64,000 nucleotides of DNA from assembly GCA_014529385.2 (NCBI GenBank), contig CM043943.1, positions 152,653,592-152,717,591 on the forward strand, written 5' to 3'. Source of the DNA: Adiantum capillus-veneris (Eukaryota; Streptophyta; Polypodiopsida; Polypodiales; Pteridaceae). How positions within the stretch are numbered: position 1 is the stretch's first letter; every line of letters starts with the position of its first letter. The position numbers and the translations under genes were made by a program. The notes beneath the pieces were generated by a model that was not told the DNA's origin, did not search any database, and saw nothing but the letters and a program-made list of their open reading frames with translations. This document shows, one piece after another, positions 1 through 11,571 of this stretch.

Positions 1-296
1 ATGTTGAGATTGGATTGGCCTAGGTTGCTTGACAAAAGCCTTGGGTGGTTTGTTGAGGTCGGGTTTCTAGTGATGCATCGTGGGTGGGCTTGCATTGCCA
101 TGTCATTTGGGTATCCATATTTCTTCATATTGGTTTGCATAATGGACTTTTGTATCGAGATTTTCCTGACCATCGTTGGAGAAAATCACTGGATTCGATC
201 AAGTGTTGATTGAAGAGGTTCCCATACATAGTCTGTTTGTACAAAGGGTGTGGTGAAAGATTGGTCATCTTGCCTGAGCTGCAAAGTATTATCATG

Positions 297-724
297 CCAG
301 TTTGGTGTGGCTTAATAAGTGTGCATCCATGGCACTCCTAGAATAATTTCTTCGTTAAGATCCTTATCCTCAACTACATGAAACTACATGAAACTGATGA
401 GGATAAACTATGCCATCAACAGTTATTGGTAAATTTACATATCCCAAACTGTCCACTGTGCCTTTATTTGCCACTTTGAACCCCATAGTATTTGGCGTTA
501 GAGGTTCTTTTGTTAATTTCCTGAAAGTGGAGTACTTGACAGCATTTCCTCTTGCCCCAGTGTCCACTAATGCACGCTTGATGGTTCCATCGGCAAGCTG
601 CAATATAATGCGTAATTCCATGCCACCTAATCATGTAGGCTTTGTTTGCATGGATGGTATTGGAGGAGAGTTGATACAATTGTTCTGTTGGGCCTTTCTC
701 TGAAGGTATGCTTGTTCCTTCCAC
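297..724 (-). pseudogene. retropepsin-like domain downstream of a gypsy integrase
   Basis: Reading the minus strand, this is a retroviral-type aspartic protease. The catalytic loop is seen as ALVDTGARGNAV at about 558-523, so the active-site Asp-Thr-Gly is intact. A conserved end of the fold, ILGVPWMH, is readable at about 345-322 after a frame change. The 83-residue open stretch at 621-370 carries the first half. It lies only about 230 bp beyond the C-terminal domain of the integrase at 850-2000 and in the same orientation. The element it came from therefore either continues off the left edge of the window or had an unusual extra protease-like unit. It is decayed by at least one frameshift and by stops. 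Nothing recognisable remains at 1-296. Confidence 0.6.
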
Positions 725-746
725 TTTAATATTCTGATTTTGGCTT

Positions 747-860
747 CTTGCTGTGCCTGTTCCTGAGTGTCATGGGCTCGAATTCTTGCTGTGCCTGCTC
801 CTGAATGTCATGGGCTCGACTTCTTGCTGTGCCTGCTCGTGAATGTCATGGGCTTGACTT
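747..860. repeat. three tandem copies of a 38-bp unit
   Basis: The unit begins CTTGCTGTGCCTG and recurs at 747, 785 and 823 with one to three differences per copy. The period is not a multiple of three, so each copy shifts the reading frame. It sits between the integrase end and the extra protease domain. Confidence 0.8.
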
Positions 861-2110
861 CTGCACTGAGCTGCTGCATGAATTGTTTGGAGTTCTTCTG
901 GTGTCAGCAAAAAGAAGATATTTCTTTAATCCGTAGCCACTCATCCAATTAGGCATCTCATCTCCTACCAATGCTGCAAGCTTGATGGCACCACTTTGTG
1001 ATATATCATGTATTACAAAAGGTCCCATCCTCGCTTTTTGAATTTTTTGGAGTGTTGTTTGAGGGTATACATTAAAACATAACCCCCTTCTTGGAATTCC
1101 TTGCTAATCACATGTTGATCATGGAAAGCTTTCATTTGTCTTTTCTGAGCATATATCTCGGCTACTGCTCTTACTTTGGTTTCATCCAATTTCTCCACGA
1201 TATCTAGTCTCTCCGATAGCTCGTGTCTGGTCCATCCTAATTGTGTTACGACTCGTAGTGTTTTAATTAATAATTACATGGGTAGAATTGCATTAATCCC
1301 AAGCACAAGGTTAAAAGGAATCGTCTCAATGGAAGTTTTAAAAGCTACTCTGTAAGCCCATAATGCAGTGTAGCTTTTGATCCCAATCATTTCTTGAGTC
1401 ACTGACTATTTTGGTGAGCACTATGTATAAGATTTTATTGGTGCTCTCATCTTGTTCGTTAGCTTGTGGGTAATAGGTGCTGATTTGCGATGGATGATTA
1501 TGAATTCATCAAGTAACCTTTCAATGATATTTTTCAGGAAGTGTGTTCCCCTATTGCTCACTATTTCAATGGGTAGACCATATATGGTAAAGATATGTTC
1601 AAAAAGGAACTGAGCTGTAGTCCGTGTATTATTTTTCTATGTTGCCTTTGCTTCTGCCCATTTGGTCATGTAATCTGTTGCTACTATGATGTATTGTGCG
1701 TGCAACCTACATGTAGGAGGTATTATGGGGCCAATAAAGTCGATGCCCCCTTTGGAAAAAGCGCGTACTCCCATCATTGACCTTAATGGCATTTCATCTC
1801 TTTGTAGGGTTTGTTTTGTGCGTTGACATTCATCACATCCTCTGCATCCCTAAATAGGGTTGGCCACCATATACTTGAGTGAAGTACTAGCTTTCTTGTT
1901 TTATCAACAGAGAAATGTCCCTCTGGCTGGCCCAAGTGTGCTTGTTCTAGGATATAGAAATATTCACTTTATGTAGCACATAGCCGTAGTTTTTCGTCCT
2001 TTCCCCGCCTATACAGTTGGTTGGAAATTAGTAGATAATGTTTTTCTTCTTCTGCTATAGTTCTCATTTGTGCATTACCCCATCCCTCTGGGTAGGTCTT
2101 GTTTTTTAAA
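850..2110 (-). pseudogene. gypsy integrase (zinc finger, core and C-terminal domain)
   Basis: The N-terminal zinc finger is split between frames: EQAHLGQPEGHFSVDKT supplies the two His (about 1960-1910) and GCRGCDECQRTKQT the Cys pair (about 1850-1808). The core follows with GIDFIGPI (about 1742) and TDYMTKWAEAK (about 1680-1645). The usual second catalytic motif reads IVSNRGTHF, so the catalytic Asp is Asn (codon 1555-1553). The C-terminal region ends with WDGPFVIHDISQSGA and a GYGLKKY motif near 1030-915. Several in-frame stops are present. The integrase would have inserted the element cDNA into the host chromosome, but this copy cannot be active. Confidence 0.8.
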
Positions 2111-2654
2111 TACTCAGTTATGCGAGTACTCCATTTGGGTCCTTGTACTACTCAGAATAGGGTGGTGTGTTCCACTGGAGGTTGCTTTGTATAGATATCA
2201 CATGATTTTACATAAGTATGGATGTTCCATTTTTTGCGAGTAGGTTCTAGTCTCTTTAGTCTTTGGTAGGTTTGCATTTCTCCACTATGAAACTCTATAG
2301 TTTGTATATGAGCGTGTTTGAGGTACTATTTGTATTCGTCTAGCTATACACATAATCTCAAAATCCCATCCTTATCATGCTTGTATAGTCGTCTTGCTAA
2401 AAGCTGGAGATTTCTTATTTGATGTATTATTGATGGTTGTCTTTCTACCTGTAACGATCCGATCATGAGTAGAGGGATGACCTCTTCAATCCACCTCATA
2501 ACCATTTCAATTTTTAACAAGTACGAATCTGGAAGATCATCAATATCTTCAGGTGCTTTCCCATGGAACAGTTTAGAAAGATGATCTGCTCGTGTGTGTG
2601 TGTAGTCCTCTTTTTTTACAACTACTACAAAGTCAACTCAAGAAAAAGTATAAA

Positions 2655-4232
2655 CTAGCAAACAATCCTTCGAGTGTTGCAAGGTTTGTTTACCGGATAT
2701 AACAGTTCTTGGTGATCTACGAAGAAAACAAACTTGTTTGCAAGAAGGTAGTGTCTAATTTTTTGACAACATATATCATTGCTAGACCTTCTCTTTTTGT
2801 AGTGGTATACTTTTTCTTCGTGTTGTTCAACTCTCGAGTAGAGTAGAAAATGGGAAAATCCATTTTCTTCTCTCTTGGCTGGGCTAATATGCATCCTATG
2901 GCATAGGGTGATGCATCAACATGAACGTGAAAGAACTTGCTCCAGTCAGGGAATTGCAAAATTGGAGCAGAAATTAGTTGTTGCTTCAATTTGTGAAAAA
3001 TCGTGCTTGCATTTTTCTGTCCATTCAAATTTTGCAATGAGGGCATACAACGGCTTAGCTATTATAGCATACATGTATATGAAGCACCTGTAGTACCCAC
3101 AATGTCCCATAAATGCCTGCACTTCTTTCATTTTTGTTTGTCTCAGTAGTGCGATAATTATTTGTATGTTTTCTTCATCATTGGAAATCCTGTTTTTGGA
3201 CACAATGTGGCCCAAAATTCTACCTTGTCTTACCATGAAGACACATTTTTTAGGGTTTAAGAAAATATGATAAGTTTTTCACTTTTTGAAGACTTTCCCT
3301 AGATGCATTATGTGAAAAAATCTCAGGTGATAATGAACATAGAGATCATCCATGTATATCTCTTAAAATTGTTTGAGATATTCCTTAAATGCATGACTCA
3401 TTAGTCTTTGAAAAATGGCAGGTGCATTGGTCAGACCGAAAGGCATTTCCCTGTATGCAAATATGCCCCACTTTATTTCAAAAGTTGTCTTATGATGATC
3501 TTCTGCTTTGATGTGGTTAACTAGTTGTAACATGAGAACCCATCTAGAAAACTATAGGCCTCCTTCCCTGCAACTCTCTCAATAACATGATCTGTTATTG
3601 GTAGTGGATAGTTGTTTCTGATGGTGGTAGTATTTACCTGTTTGAGGTTTACACAAACACACAATTTTCCATTCTTTTTGGGTACTACCACAATTGGGGA
3701 CACCCAATCAATATGTTCAATCTAGTAGACAAACTCCACATCCTTCCGTTTTTCTATCTCTTCCTTAATTTTCTTGGCAAAAATCTCATTGTATGTATAA
3801 GGACGTTGTCTGCATGGTCTGGCATCACTTTTAAGGGGTATCATGTGCTAAAAGATCTCTAGATCTACTTAGGTCGTTGTATGACCAAGAAAACACATCT
3901 TTATACCGTCTGAGTGTATCTATCAAAAGTCGCTCTTCTTCTTCGGTGAGGTCCATGGCAATGTATTTCTGTTTAGGTTCATCACTTGGTTTTGCTAAGT
4001 TTATGCATTTGGATTTTTCAGGCCCATCATATGAAGTTCCAAGATCTTTTGGGTCTGGTTTGGGTTTCTGCACTACAATTTTTCTATCTTGAATATTGTA
4101 CTTCCTGTAGTGGGAAAGTGCATCAAATTTATCATTGTTTGATTCCTCATCAGTTTCCATTTTTGTTGTCCAAACTTCGTTCAAAGCTCGTTTCAATTCA
4201 TTGAACTTCTTTTTGCACTTGGTTTTGGACAA
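2655..4232 (-). pseudogene. gypsy reverse transcriptase and RNase H
   Basis: A pre-RT segment ending RRYKDVFSWSYNDL lies in 4232-3831. The fingers of RT are readable as SPIVVVPKKNGKL and NNYPLP...AYSFLDGFSCYN in 3703-3521. The polymerase active site is EIYMDDLYVHYH, with YMDD at 3356-3345. The RT thumb (LGHIVSKNRIS) and the RNase H domain (FHVHVDASPYAIGCILAQP, catalytic Asp kept) follow in 3236-2717, with an RNase H tail reading FVDHQELLYPV. The connector down to 2110 still reads as gypsy sequence (LYRRGKDEKLRLC). Frames change at least five times. Confidence 0.87.
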
Positions 4233-4884
4233 CTTCGTTGGTTTTTCGGAAAGCTCTTTGTTAATGATTTTTGTTTGTTCTTCTTTTTCATTTTTGTTTT
4301 GTCTGAGTCAGGTTTCATCTATCTCTTTGATATCCCATGTTTGAGGCAATCGGTTGCTTCAACCAATCTTAAGTACTACGTTTTGTTGGCTAACAGAGGT
4401 ACTGAGTATTCCTTCATCTTGTTTTGTTTGTTCGCGCGTTTATTCTGATATCTATGCTATTTTTGAGGATTTTGGTTTGAAAAATCATAGTAGATCACTT
4501 GTCAAACCTTCCATTTGATGTTCTGATCTGAGCTACCAGAAAGATCTTTGTTTGTGTTGTCCTCTAACAGCTTATCCGTGGAGTCCTGGAATTCTTCTTC
4601 ATCCGTTTGGTCAAGGTCCCTTAGTGAGATCTCATCCACTATGCGTTGACAATCTGCAACTTCTTCCCTGTGACTTCCAATTCTAATTTTGAATTTAGAG
4701 TGACACTCATCATCTCAAATGAAATGATATCATATCCTTCCTCATCACAGAATTTTGTCATAGTCACCTCATTCACACATACATCAAGAGTGGCCAGTAT
4801 CTGTTGCCATCCAATAGGTTCAAACATCTCTTCTGGAAATGGTTATGGTACATATGCCTCGTCTTGTGTTGACCTATCATGAAT

Positions 4885-5608
4885 TCAATCATCTTTCTTT
4901 AAACTACCACCCTCAAAAGTTTCACCAATCCAATTGTGAGCTTTGTTTTGTAGCCAAGCTGGGATTTCTCCTTCTTGGTCAGTTGTGGAGTTTAGCTCCT
5001 CTCCTAGGGTTTGTTCCACATCTTTATAGCTATGGTCAATGACACTGATTTTTGTAGTGGCATCCTTGTTTCTTAGAAAGATGTATTTGTAACCGCAATC
5101 TGGTACCATTTTGAGTTGGCGCAAAAATGGTATGCCCAATATGGTATCAAAATTGCTACTCTCATTGAAATTCATAATGGTGAACATGTATTCATATGCA
5201 ATTCCGCAAGAGGTTACTACTATTTTCTCCAAAATGCCAATAGGTCTCTCTAGATACCCATTTGCTAATTGAAGTTTCATTCTAGTTTTTTGGAGCAGGT
5301 TTTCTCCATTTTTTCCACATTGCTTTGGTGGCTATGGCTATTCTGGCTCCACTATACAATATTGCTATCAACTTCACATCTTTGTACTTCACGGGCACGG
5401 TAGTATTTCCTTCTTCTCCTTCACAATAATCTCCTACCTTGTTCACTAGAACTGGCTCATGTTTAGCTTGTTTTGAGATTTGGGTATTCAATGTTTTTGG
5501 AGAAGCATTTGGTGGCAGAATTACCAGCCCTATTTTCTCCAATTTTTTTCCACCTCTGCCCAAAGGTGAGGTGTTATGTGCACTAACTCTGATAGAGTTA
5601 GCGTACAA
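4885..5608 (-). pseudogene. gypsy retropepsin with the catalytic Asp lost
   Basis: The N-terminal half reads VPVKYKDVKLIAILYSGAR, where families of this type have D-S/T-G; here the Asp is Tyr. A frame change near 5281 leads to the C-terminal half, which shows the expected FDTILGIPFLRQL motif before the link to RT. The protease would have cleaved the gag-pol polyprotein. The Tyr and the frameshift make this copy inactive. The gap 4232-4885 is the degraded protease-RT linker. Confidence 0.75.
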
Positions 5609-5903
5609 CGGATAGGGATGTCATCAGCTCATGAAGAGTTTTGGTATCCATCATCTTAAGATTAGCCTTCCATTGAGATGGTACTTTCTTTACATCTGAT
5701 CTTGTTTCATGGTTGCCAGTAAATGAAGGTAAAGCCTTCAATGGTTGAGGTTTGTTGTCTTTAGACATCTCTATACCTGCATCACCATACAGTGATCAGA
5801 TATCATTTGGGTAGAGCTCATGCTCAAGGTGGATCTCTGTGATCGGTACTGACTAAAGCGTTACACTTCCATCTTTTCTGTTTCTGATATGCTCCCACAA
5901 ATA

Positions 5904-8900
5904 CTATGGCCATTGTTCTTCCACCTCAAAATTTGGCAAAGGTGCTTGTGAATACATTCCATCTGTTGTATTGGCTACTATCCTTGTATCCAATGGCGTT
6001 TCCTTTATAGAATCTGTTTGGTCTCCATCTTCAATTCCACGTTCCTTCAACTCTTGAATTTTTTTGTGAATTAACACCTCAAATTTTGGAGCAGTCGGAA
6101 GTGGTGGTTCCATAAGCGCTTGAGAAGCTTGGATGAGCTCCTTGCACATCTTTAACCTCTCCTTTTCATACCTTGGTGAGGGTACGTTATCCACCTATCC
6201 TCCTGGGTTTGGTTAGGCTTTAATCTAGCATCGTAATCTTTTAAGATCGTGTCCAAGTGTTCAAAGACCTTGTCCACCAAGACAAAACCTCCCAGTATTG
6301 TTGATGGCTTTGATACATTTCCTTTTTCCTTAAGGTCTCTTTTCATCCTCAACTCTTCCTCTATTTGCATTAATTTGGTTTCCAAAGCTGTTTTTTCTTT
6401 CTCTCTTTTGGTTTTATCTTGTCTCATCTTGCCTTCCAGGATTTCTTAGGGGTTTTAACAGACAAATATTCTATCTTTGTTGTTGATTGGGGCGTTCCTT
6501 GCAGCCTCATGTGCTTGGGCTCTCGTTACTGCATTTTTCGGAGTGGTTGATTCTGTTTCTGATCCACTTTAGCTTGGTATGATTCTGATTTTGTTCATGG
6601 TTGCTTTCCCTTTGTTATCAGGGTTTTTTGAACAATGTGGAATGAGATGGTCATGTGCATACCCCTCACAAAACCCAAAAAATTTGATTCGTTCTCCTTT
6701 GTGTGGACAAATCCTTGCCCAATGATCACCGCTGCATTCATAGCATGGTCCTATAGGTGGCGGAGAAGCTTGTGGGGTCCCCATTGGTTCTCCTGTTCTA
6801 GGAGGATATCCCCTAGGTTTGTAGTTTTGGTTTGCCATGAAAATAAGCATATTTTCATCTACCAAGTAATGGTTTTTTGTTGGTTGTGCTATGTATGAGG
6901 GCTCTAACATCTCTTCAAGAACCATCCATGGAATTTGTCCCTCCAAAGTATATGCATTCTCGTCAAACCCCATCTCATAGGTATTGTTTAAATCTTTTTA
7001 GTATGAAACTACCTGGACCATACTCTGATCATAAGGTGCTTCTATAGGTTGAGATATCCTTACCATGGCCTTGTTTTCCTGGGGTAAAGGAGATTGATGC
7101 CCCAACATATGTTGAGGTTTTTCTTGTCCTTGGATTGCGTTATTTGGCCCTACTTGGTATCCTGGAGGGGGTGGAAAATTTTGCCCTCCATGTTGCCCTA
7201 TTGTCTCTCTCTAATATATTTTCTATTATAGAAACCTTTGTGGGGTTCATGGTTTGTCCATTTTTGTTCAGTAGCACACCACTTCAGTACACATGGTACG
7301 TTTACTCCTAGCCTCTATTGAAGGTTGCACCACTGAGTTGCATGATCTCCTCCACACGTGTCACATTTTTGGGTGGATGGTTGTCGTGTGTTTGAGTTCG
7401 TCTTGTTTCCTTGGTTCATCCTTCAGATCACTTCCTTGATCATCTGATCAACATCTGTCACAGTTGGGTTTTGCCCACCCAGCTTCATTGTGGACTCACT
7501 AGTGGTTGAAGAGGTGCTAATGATCCCTTGGTCTGTGTCTGTGTCACCTCTCCATATGCCTTGCAATTGTCTACCAAATACAACGCCTCTTTCGTGACTT
7601 GCTCAAAAGTAACACATGCATTTAAGTGCAAGTCTTTTTTGAGAGTGTCATTTTGTAATCCTTCTATGAAAAGAACTCACAGTCTCTCATCGTGAGGTAG
7701 TTCTCTAGTAGGGCATCTTTCTATGTGTAGCTTTGAAATGAAGTGAGGCTTCCTTCACCTTTTCCTTCTCTTTTTGTCTAAATGCATAGATATGGCATAC
7801 AATATTATGCTTAATTCCTCTCTTTGAGATTCCTCAGCAAACTCTTGGAGAAGTTGCTCAATACTTGGGAATTCTAGGCTGTTTAAAGGTTGAAACTAAG
7901 TCAAAGAAATTCCTTCTAAAGTCAACCCAAAACCTTCATATTGAGTATTGAAATCAATTACCTGTTCCACCTTCAATACTTGTTTGAAGATCAAAACATG
8001 GGCATACAAATCTCCCAATCCACTATACTTTTTGGGTACACATTTTTCTACTTGAGATGGTCGCATGTGTTTGGACTCCCCAACCATCGTCACCACCCCC
8101 TAGTTCTCCTGGTGTGGTATCTCTAGGTTCATAGTCTCCCCTCGGCACTATAATTGGTATCCTATCTGTTATACATTCATCAAGTTGATTTCGTGTAATA
8201 GTTGGAGGGATTGTAGTTGTGTAAGTTACGTCAGGTGCCACACAGCCCCTATGTGTGTTCATAGAAGCCCTAGACCCCATTGATCCCATAGGCTCTGTGC
8301 TCGGAAATCGTTCACGTCCAAAAGAATCTTCCATTCTGTTTCTCACTCGACTTACATGCCCAGTTTTTGGTCTCGTATGAGTAGTCGTGGTTTTCACTTC
8401 TTTTGGATTTACATAGTATTGGTGGAGTGGTCTCCCAAAATATGTATATTGTTCTGACTCCTTATGATCCATAGGAGAGTATTTTTTGCCATACTTGTCC
8501 ATTATGACCACCTAAATACTTCTCCCCTTTGTGAGAGTAAAAACATATAGTTTTTTGCGTTGAATCAGTCCCTTGATATGGGGTTCATCACATCTATAAT
8601 AAAGTGTTCGTTCCCCATTATTGAATTTATATAGCCCCACGTAAGTGTTTTCTATATTAATCCGCTCTGTCTCATTGGTGCATCTGAGCGTCGCATTTTG
8701 CTTATCCATTTTGGGTGGTTCATCTGCTAGATCTTCATCTATCTTGTCCTTGGTGCCAGTCATCCCCATTTGTCCACAATAAAGGGGTTGTGAACCACTA
8801 AGTACATCCTTTCCCTCTGTTGAAATAACTATCCCCGTCATAATCCACATCTGCAAGGTCTCTGAGCTCGCTTGGCTTATTTTCCAACTTACCATAGTAG

Positions 8901-9220
8901 CGGTCTATTCCATCCTTATAGCTTTTGGCCTTAAGCACATTTCCAAATTGAAACTTCAAGTACAATAATTTTACGTCGGATGCAAGTTGAGAAGGACCCA
9001 CCCCCATGGAAATTGTTTCCTTAGGGTTTAACTTATTCAAGTCCTCAATCATTAGGCTGTATGATCTTTTTGACGAGGTGTCAAAAAATATTTCCTCTAG
9101 AATGGGTTCTAAAGGATGCAGTGGTCTTTGATTCACGCTACCTTCAACTAAGTGATTGCTTGCTTGGTCTATGATGCTGGGATTCCTATTATTGTAAAAT
9201 CTTCTTGATTGAAAATTCAT
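5904..9220 (-). pseudogene. gypsy gag (capsid-like region, zinc knuckle, charged linker)
   Basis: The start is taken as the ATG at 9220, opening a 140-residue frame. Open segments then follow at 8895-8512, 8511-8023 and 8096-7896, the last being capsid-like. In the 134-residue segment at 6973-6569 a zinc knuckle reads CYECSGDHWARIC (Cys77, Cys80, His84, Cys89), a C-x2-C-x3-H-x4-C variant one residue shorter than the classic spacing. Next comes a strongly charged, probably coiled segment (6427-6152, rich in Lys and Glu) and a further piece to 5904. Gag would form the particle and bind RNA. It is broken by several frameshifts. Confidence 0.7.
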
Positions 9221-9534
9221 GAAGAACTGGTATTGCAGAATCCAAACCGGGTTACCTCATTAGCTAGCCTAAATTCCCCGTTTTGATCTTACTTGTTGGG
9301 TTGTATTCTCTAGTACGTGCAATCTGTCAAAAAATACTTGATAGCTGTGAGTTTACATCCATTCCTGTTAGTTCTAGCTTTCAATCGACAAAAATTAACG
9401 AGTTTTTTCAATAGCACACACTTTTACTCACAACATCAACAATTTAGGTCCAATTTCAATTTTGAAAAATCCATTACGTTCTTGTGGACTACCTCTGTGT
9501 GTGGTAGAATTCTACTTTTATTCTGACTCAAAGA

Positions 9535-11571
9535 AACATGGATCGCGATCCATGTTGGGAAGTCAAATTGACTTTTCTTGGTACCATTAGATTTAGCATG
9601 ATTGGTAGACACTATGCAATCAAATTTTTTGAAAATGGACCCCTGGATTGAAAATTAGGTCAATTCTGACACTTTGCTAGCGTTCTTGGCAGTTTTGGGC
9701 TTTTTGTTTGGTTTTTAATATCCAAATTCAGTTTTGAAAGGGCCACTAGACTCCCTCTGATGTCCTCTAGCTATGGTGCAAATTTGGTATCAAATTGTGT
9801 CAGAGGAACGTGGATCGCGATCCATACACCTCAGTGCTAGAATGTACCGAAACTTGACACAAAGCTAGTCCTTGGTCTAATGATGCTGGCTATATAATTT
9901 TTAAGTGTTTTGGAGTTTTTTAGGTCAACCAAAAATAAATTTTAGGGTCTATTTTATTGGTTTCTCCCTTGATCTATTTTATGTCGTTTTGGCCTACCTT
10001 TTGACCTTTTTTTATAAGAGTTCTTTGGGAGAAGGTACTTCAAATGTTATCACTTTTCTACCTGCCAATTATCAGCTCAAAATTCCGAAAAGGTACATGG
10101 ATCGCGATACATATTTGGCAAGATTTTGGCATGACCTTTGGTGAGTTTGTGATAGAGGGTATGGTGACGCTCTTCCCTAATTTTTTTGGATTTGACCCAC
10201 TTTTTCCAACTCAAAAGCAAGATTTTGTGTCTGCTTTGCGATTTTCTTGCAAACAACTCTTTTTTTGGGTATTTTGATCAGTTTTTTTCACTTTTTTGCT
10301 ATGGCTCCATTGGGAAAAGTTGTTCCCTTAGTTCTCAGGAGTGCATTGATCAAATTTCACTTACAAATGTCTACCAGAAACTTGGATTGCGATCCATGTT
10401 GGGAAACATCTAGTCATGATTTTTTCTCCTGCTGGTTCCTTGCTTCTAGTCCATCCCAATTCTCACCCCTTTTTGAATTTGGACAAATAAAAATTCAGCT
10501 TCTCCAAATTTTCTCAATTTTCATCAAGGTTTTTCTCTGCTTAACCCAATTTCTTGATTTAAAAGATTGTTTAGCATTTCAATTCTGGCCAAACTCAAGG
10601 TTCTGATGCTTGTGAGTCTATTCTAAGCAAAGGAAACAATGTATGCTCACTTTGCCTAAAAGGTACATGGATCGCAATCCATGTTTGATAGGCAAGCTAG
10701 AAAATTTCTGCACAGCTTGTCTCTACCAAGATTGTATATCCCCTTTTTGCAAGTTTTGTTGGGTTTGGTTCAGGTTTGAGGCTTTGACCATCAATTTTAC
10801 AACTTTTCACAGTTATGGTCTTCGGCACGAAAATAAGGTTTTGGACAGTTTTTTCCCTGATCCTTTTGGCCCAAATTGATGGTGGAAATTATTACTTAAT
10901 TTACTCTTATAAACTGAAACAGATGCACAAACATAAATGAATCTAATAGTGCAGAAACGACAATGAAGTGTGTGGTGAAACAGTCCTTTCCAAGCATGGG
11001 AAAATTAAAGAACAAAATACTCTCTTGTACTTCACACACAACTTTCTTTGCTCATAAGGAGTAGCACTGGCTAGTCTCAGAATCCAATCTCTACTAAGCA
11101 CTAAACCTACGTCTAGATGCTTTACTGTCTATGTAAACAAAATGGGTGTCAAAAGCTTTGGAAGGGATTTTTCATACAACTGAGTCACTCACCACCTAAG
11201 GATCGACTTCCCTGGCAATGATGTCAATGTTAGTGGGTCGCCCGCGATCGACGTCTACAGCATAGCATTTTGGTACTAACATAATTTCAATATGCAAGTA
11301 AGCGACTCAGGATGGGCCACAGAGAATTAATGAGAGTGTCAATCTCACCAAATTGAACTCAAAGGGCTATTCATACTATGGCAAAAGCAAATCAACCACT
11401 TCCTAATCAGTAAATCAGTCTATGTCCGATCTCACTGGTTATCACGCCTTTTCAGCATCCAAACGAGTTCGGAATGCAAAGAAACTTAAGAAGAGGTGTT
11501 AGAACACGTAAGGGTACAATCCTACCAAGTCTTGAAGCCATCTGGGAAGGTACATAAATCATGATCCATCA
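9535..11571. repeat. degraded tandem repeat of about 285 bp with a palindromic core
   Basis: A palindrome TGGATCGCGATCCA recurs with centres at 9545/9546, 9817/9818, 10104/10105, 10389/10390 and 10674/10675, giving spacings of 272, 287, 285 and 285 bp. A worn copy sits near 11561, about three periods further on. The first copy is perfect over 22 bp (9535-9556: arm AACATGGATCG and its reverse complement). The sequence between palindromes is much more diverged. The array lies immediately upstream of the gypsy gag start, so it may be that element's untranslated leader or LTR, but this is inference. No gene is supported here. Confidence 0.75.

Larger units (their letters stand above)
850..9220 (-). 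mobile_element. decayed Ty3/gypsy retroelement, gag-pol order intact
   Basis: Going down the minus strand the order is gag (9220 to about 6150), aspartic protease (5608-4885), reverse transcriptase (4232 to about 2946), RNase H (3046-2655) and integrase (2110-850). Protease-RT-RNase H-integrase is the Ty3/gypsy (Metaviridae) order. The reading frame is broken many times, so this is a dead copy. The domains are listed separately. I could not recognise LTRs or a tRNA primer-binding site. The sequence just upstream of gag (9222-11570) is a repeat region of its own. No envelope-like gene is seen. Confidence 0.85.

Noticed and set aside
1-213. 70-codon frame at the left edge
   Set aside because: It runs opposite to the retroelement remnants around it, has no domain, and is likely a shadow.
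9222-9560. tRNA primer-binding site and LTR edge for the first gypsy element
   Set aside because: I looked for a 3'-tRNA complement (such as the usual initiator-Met form) upstream of gag and found nothing convincing.
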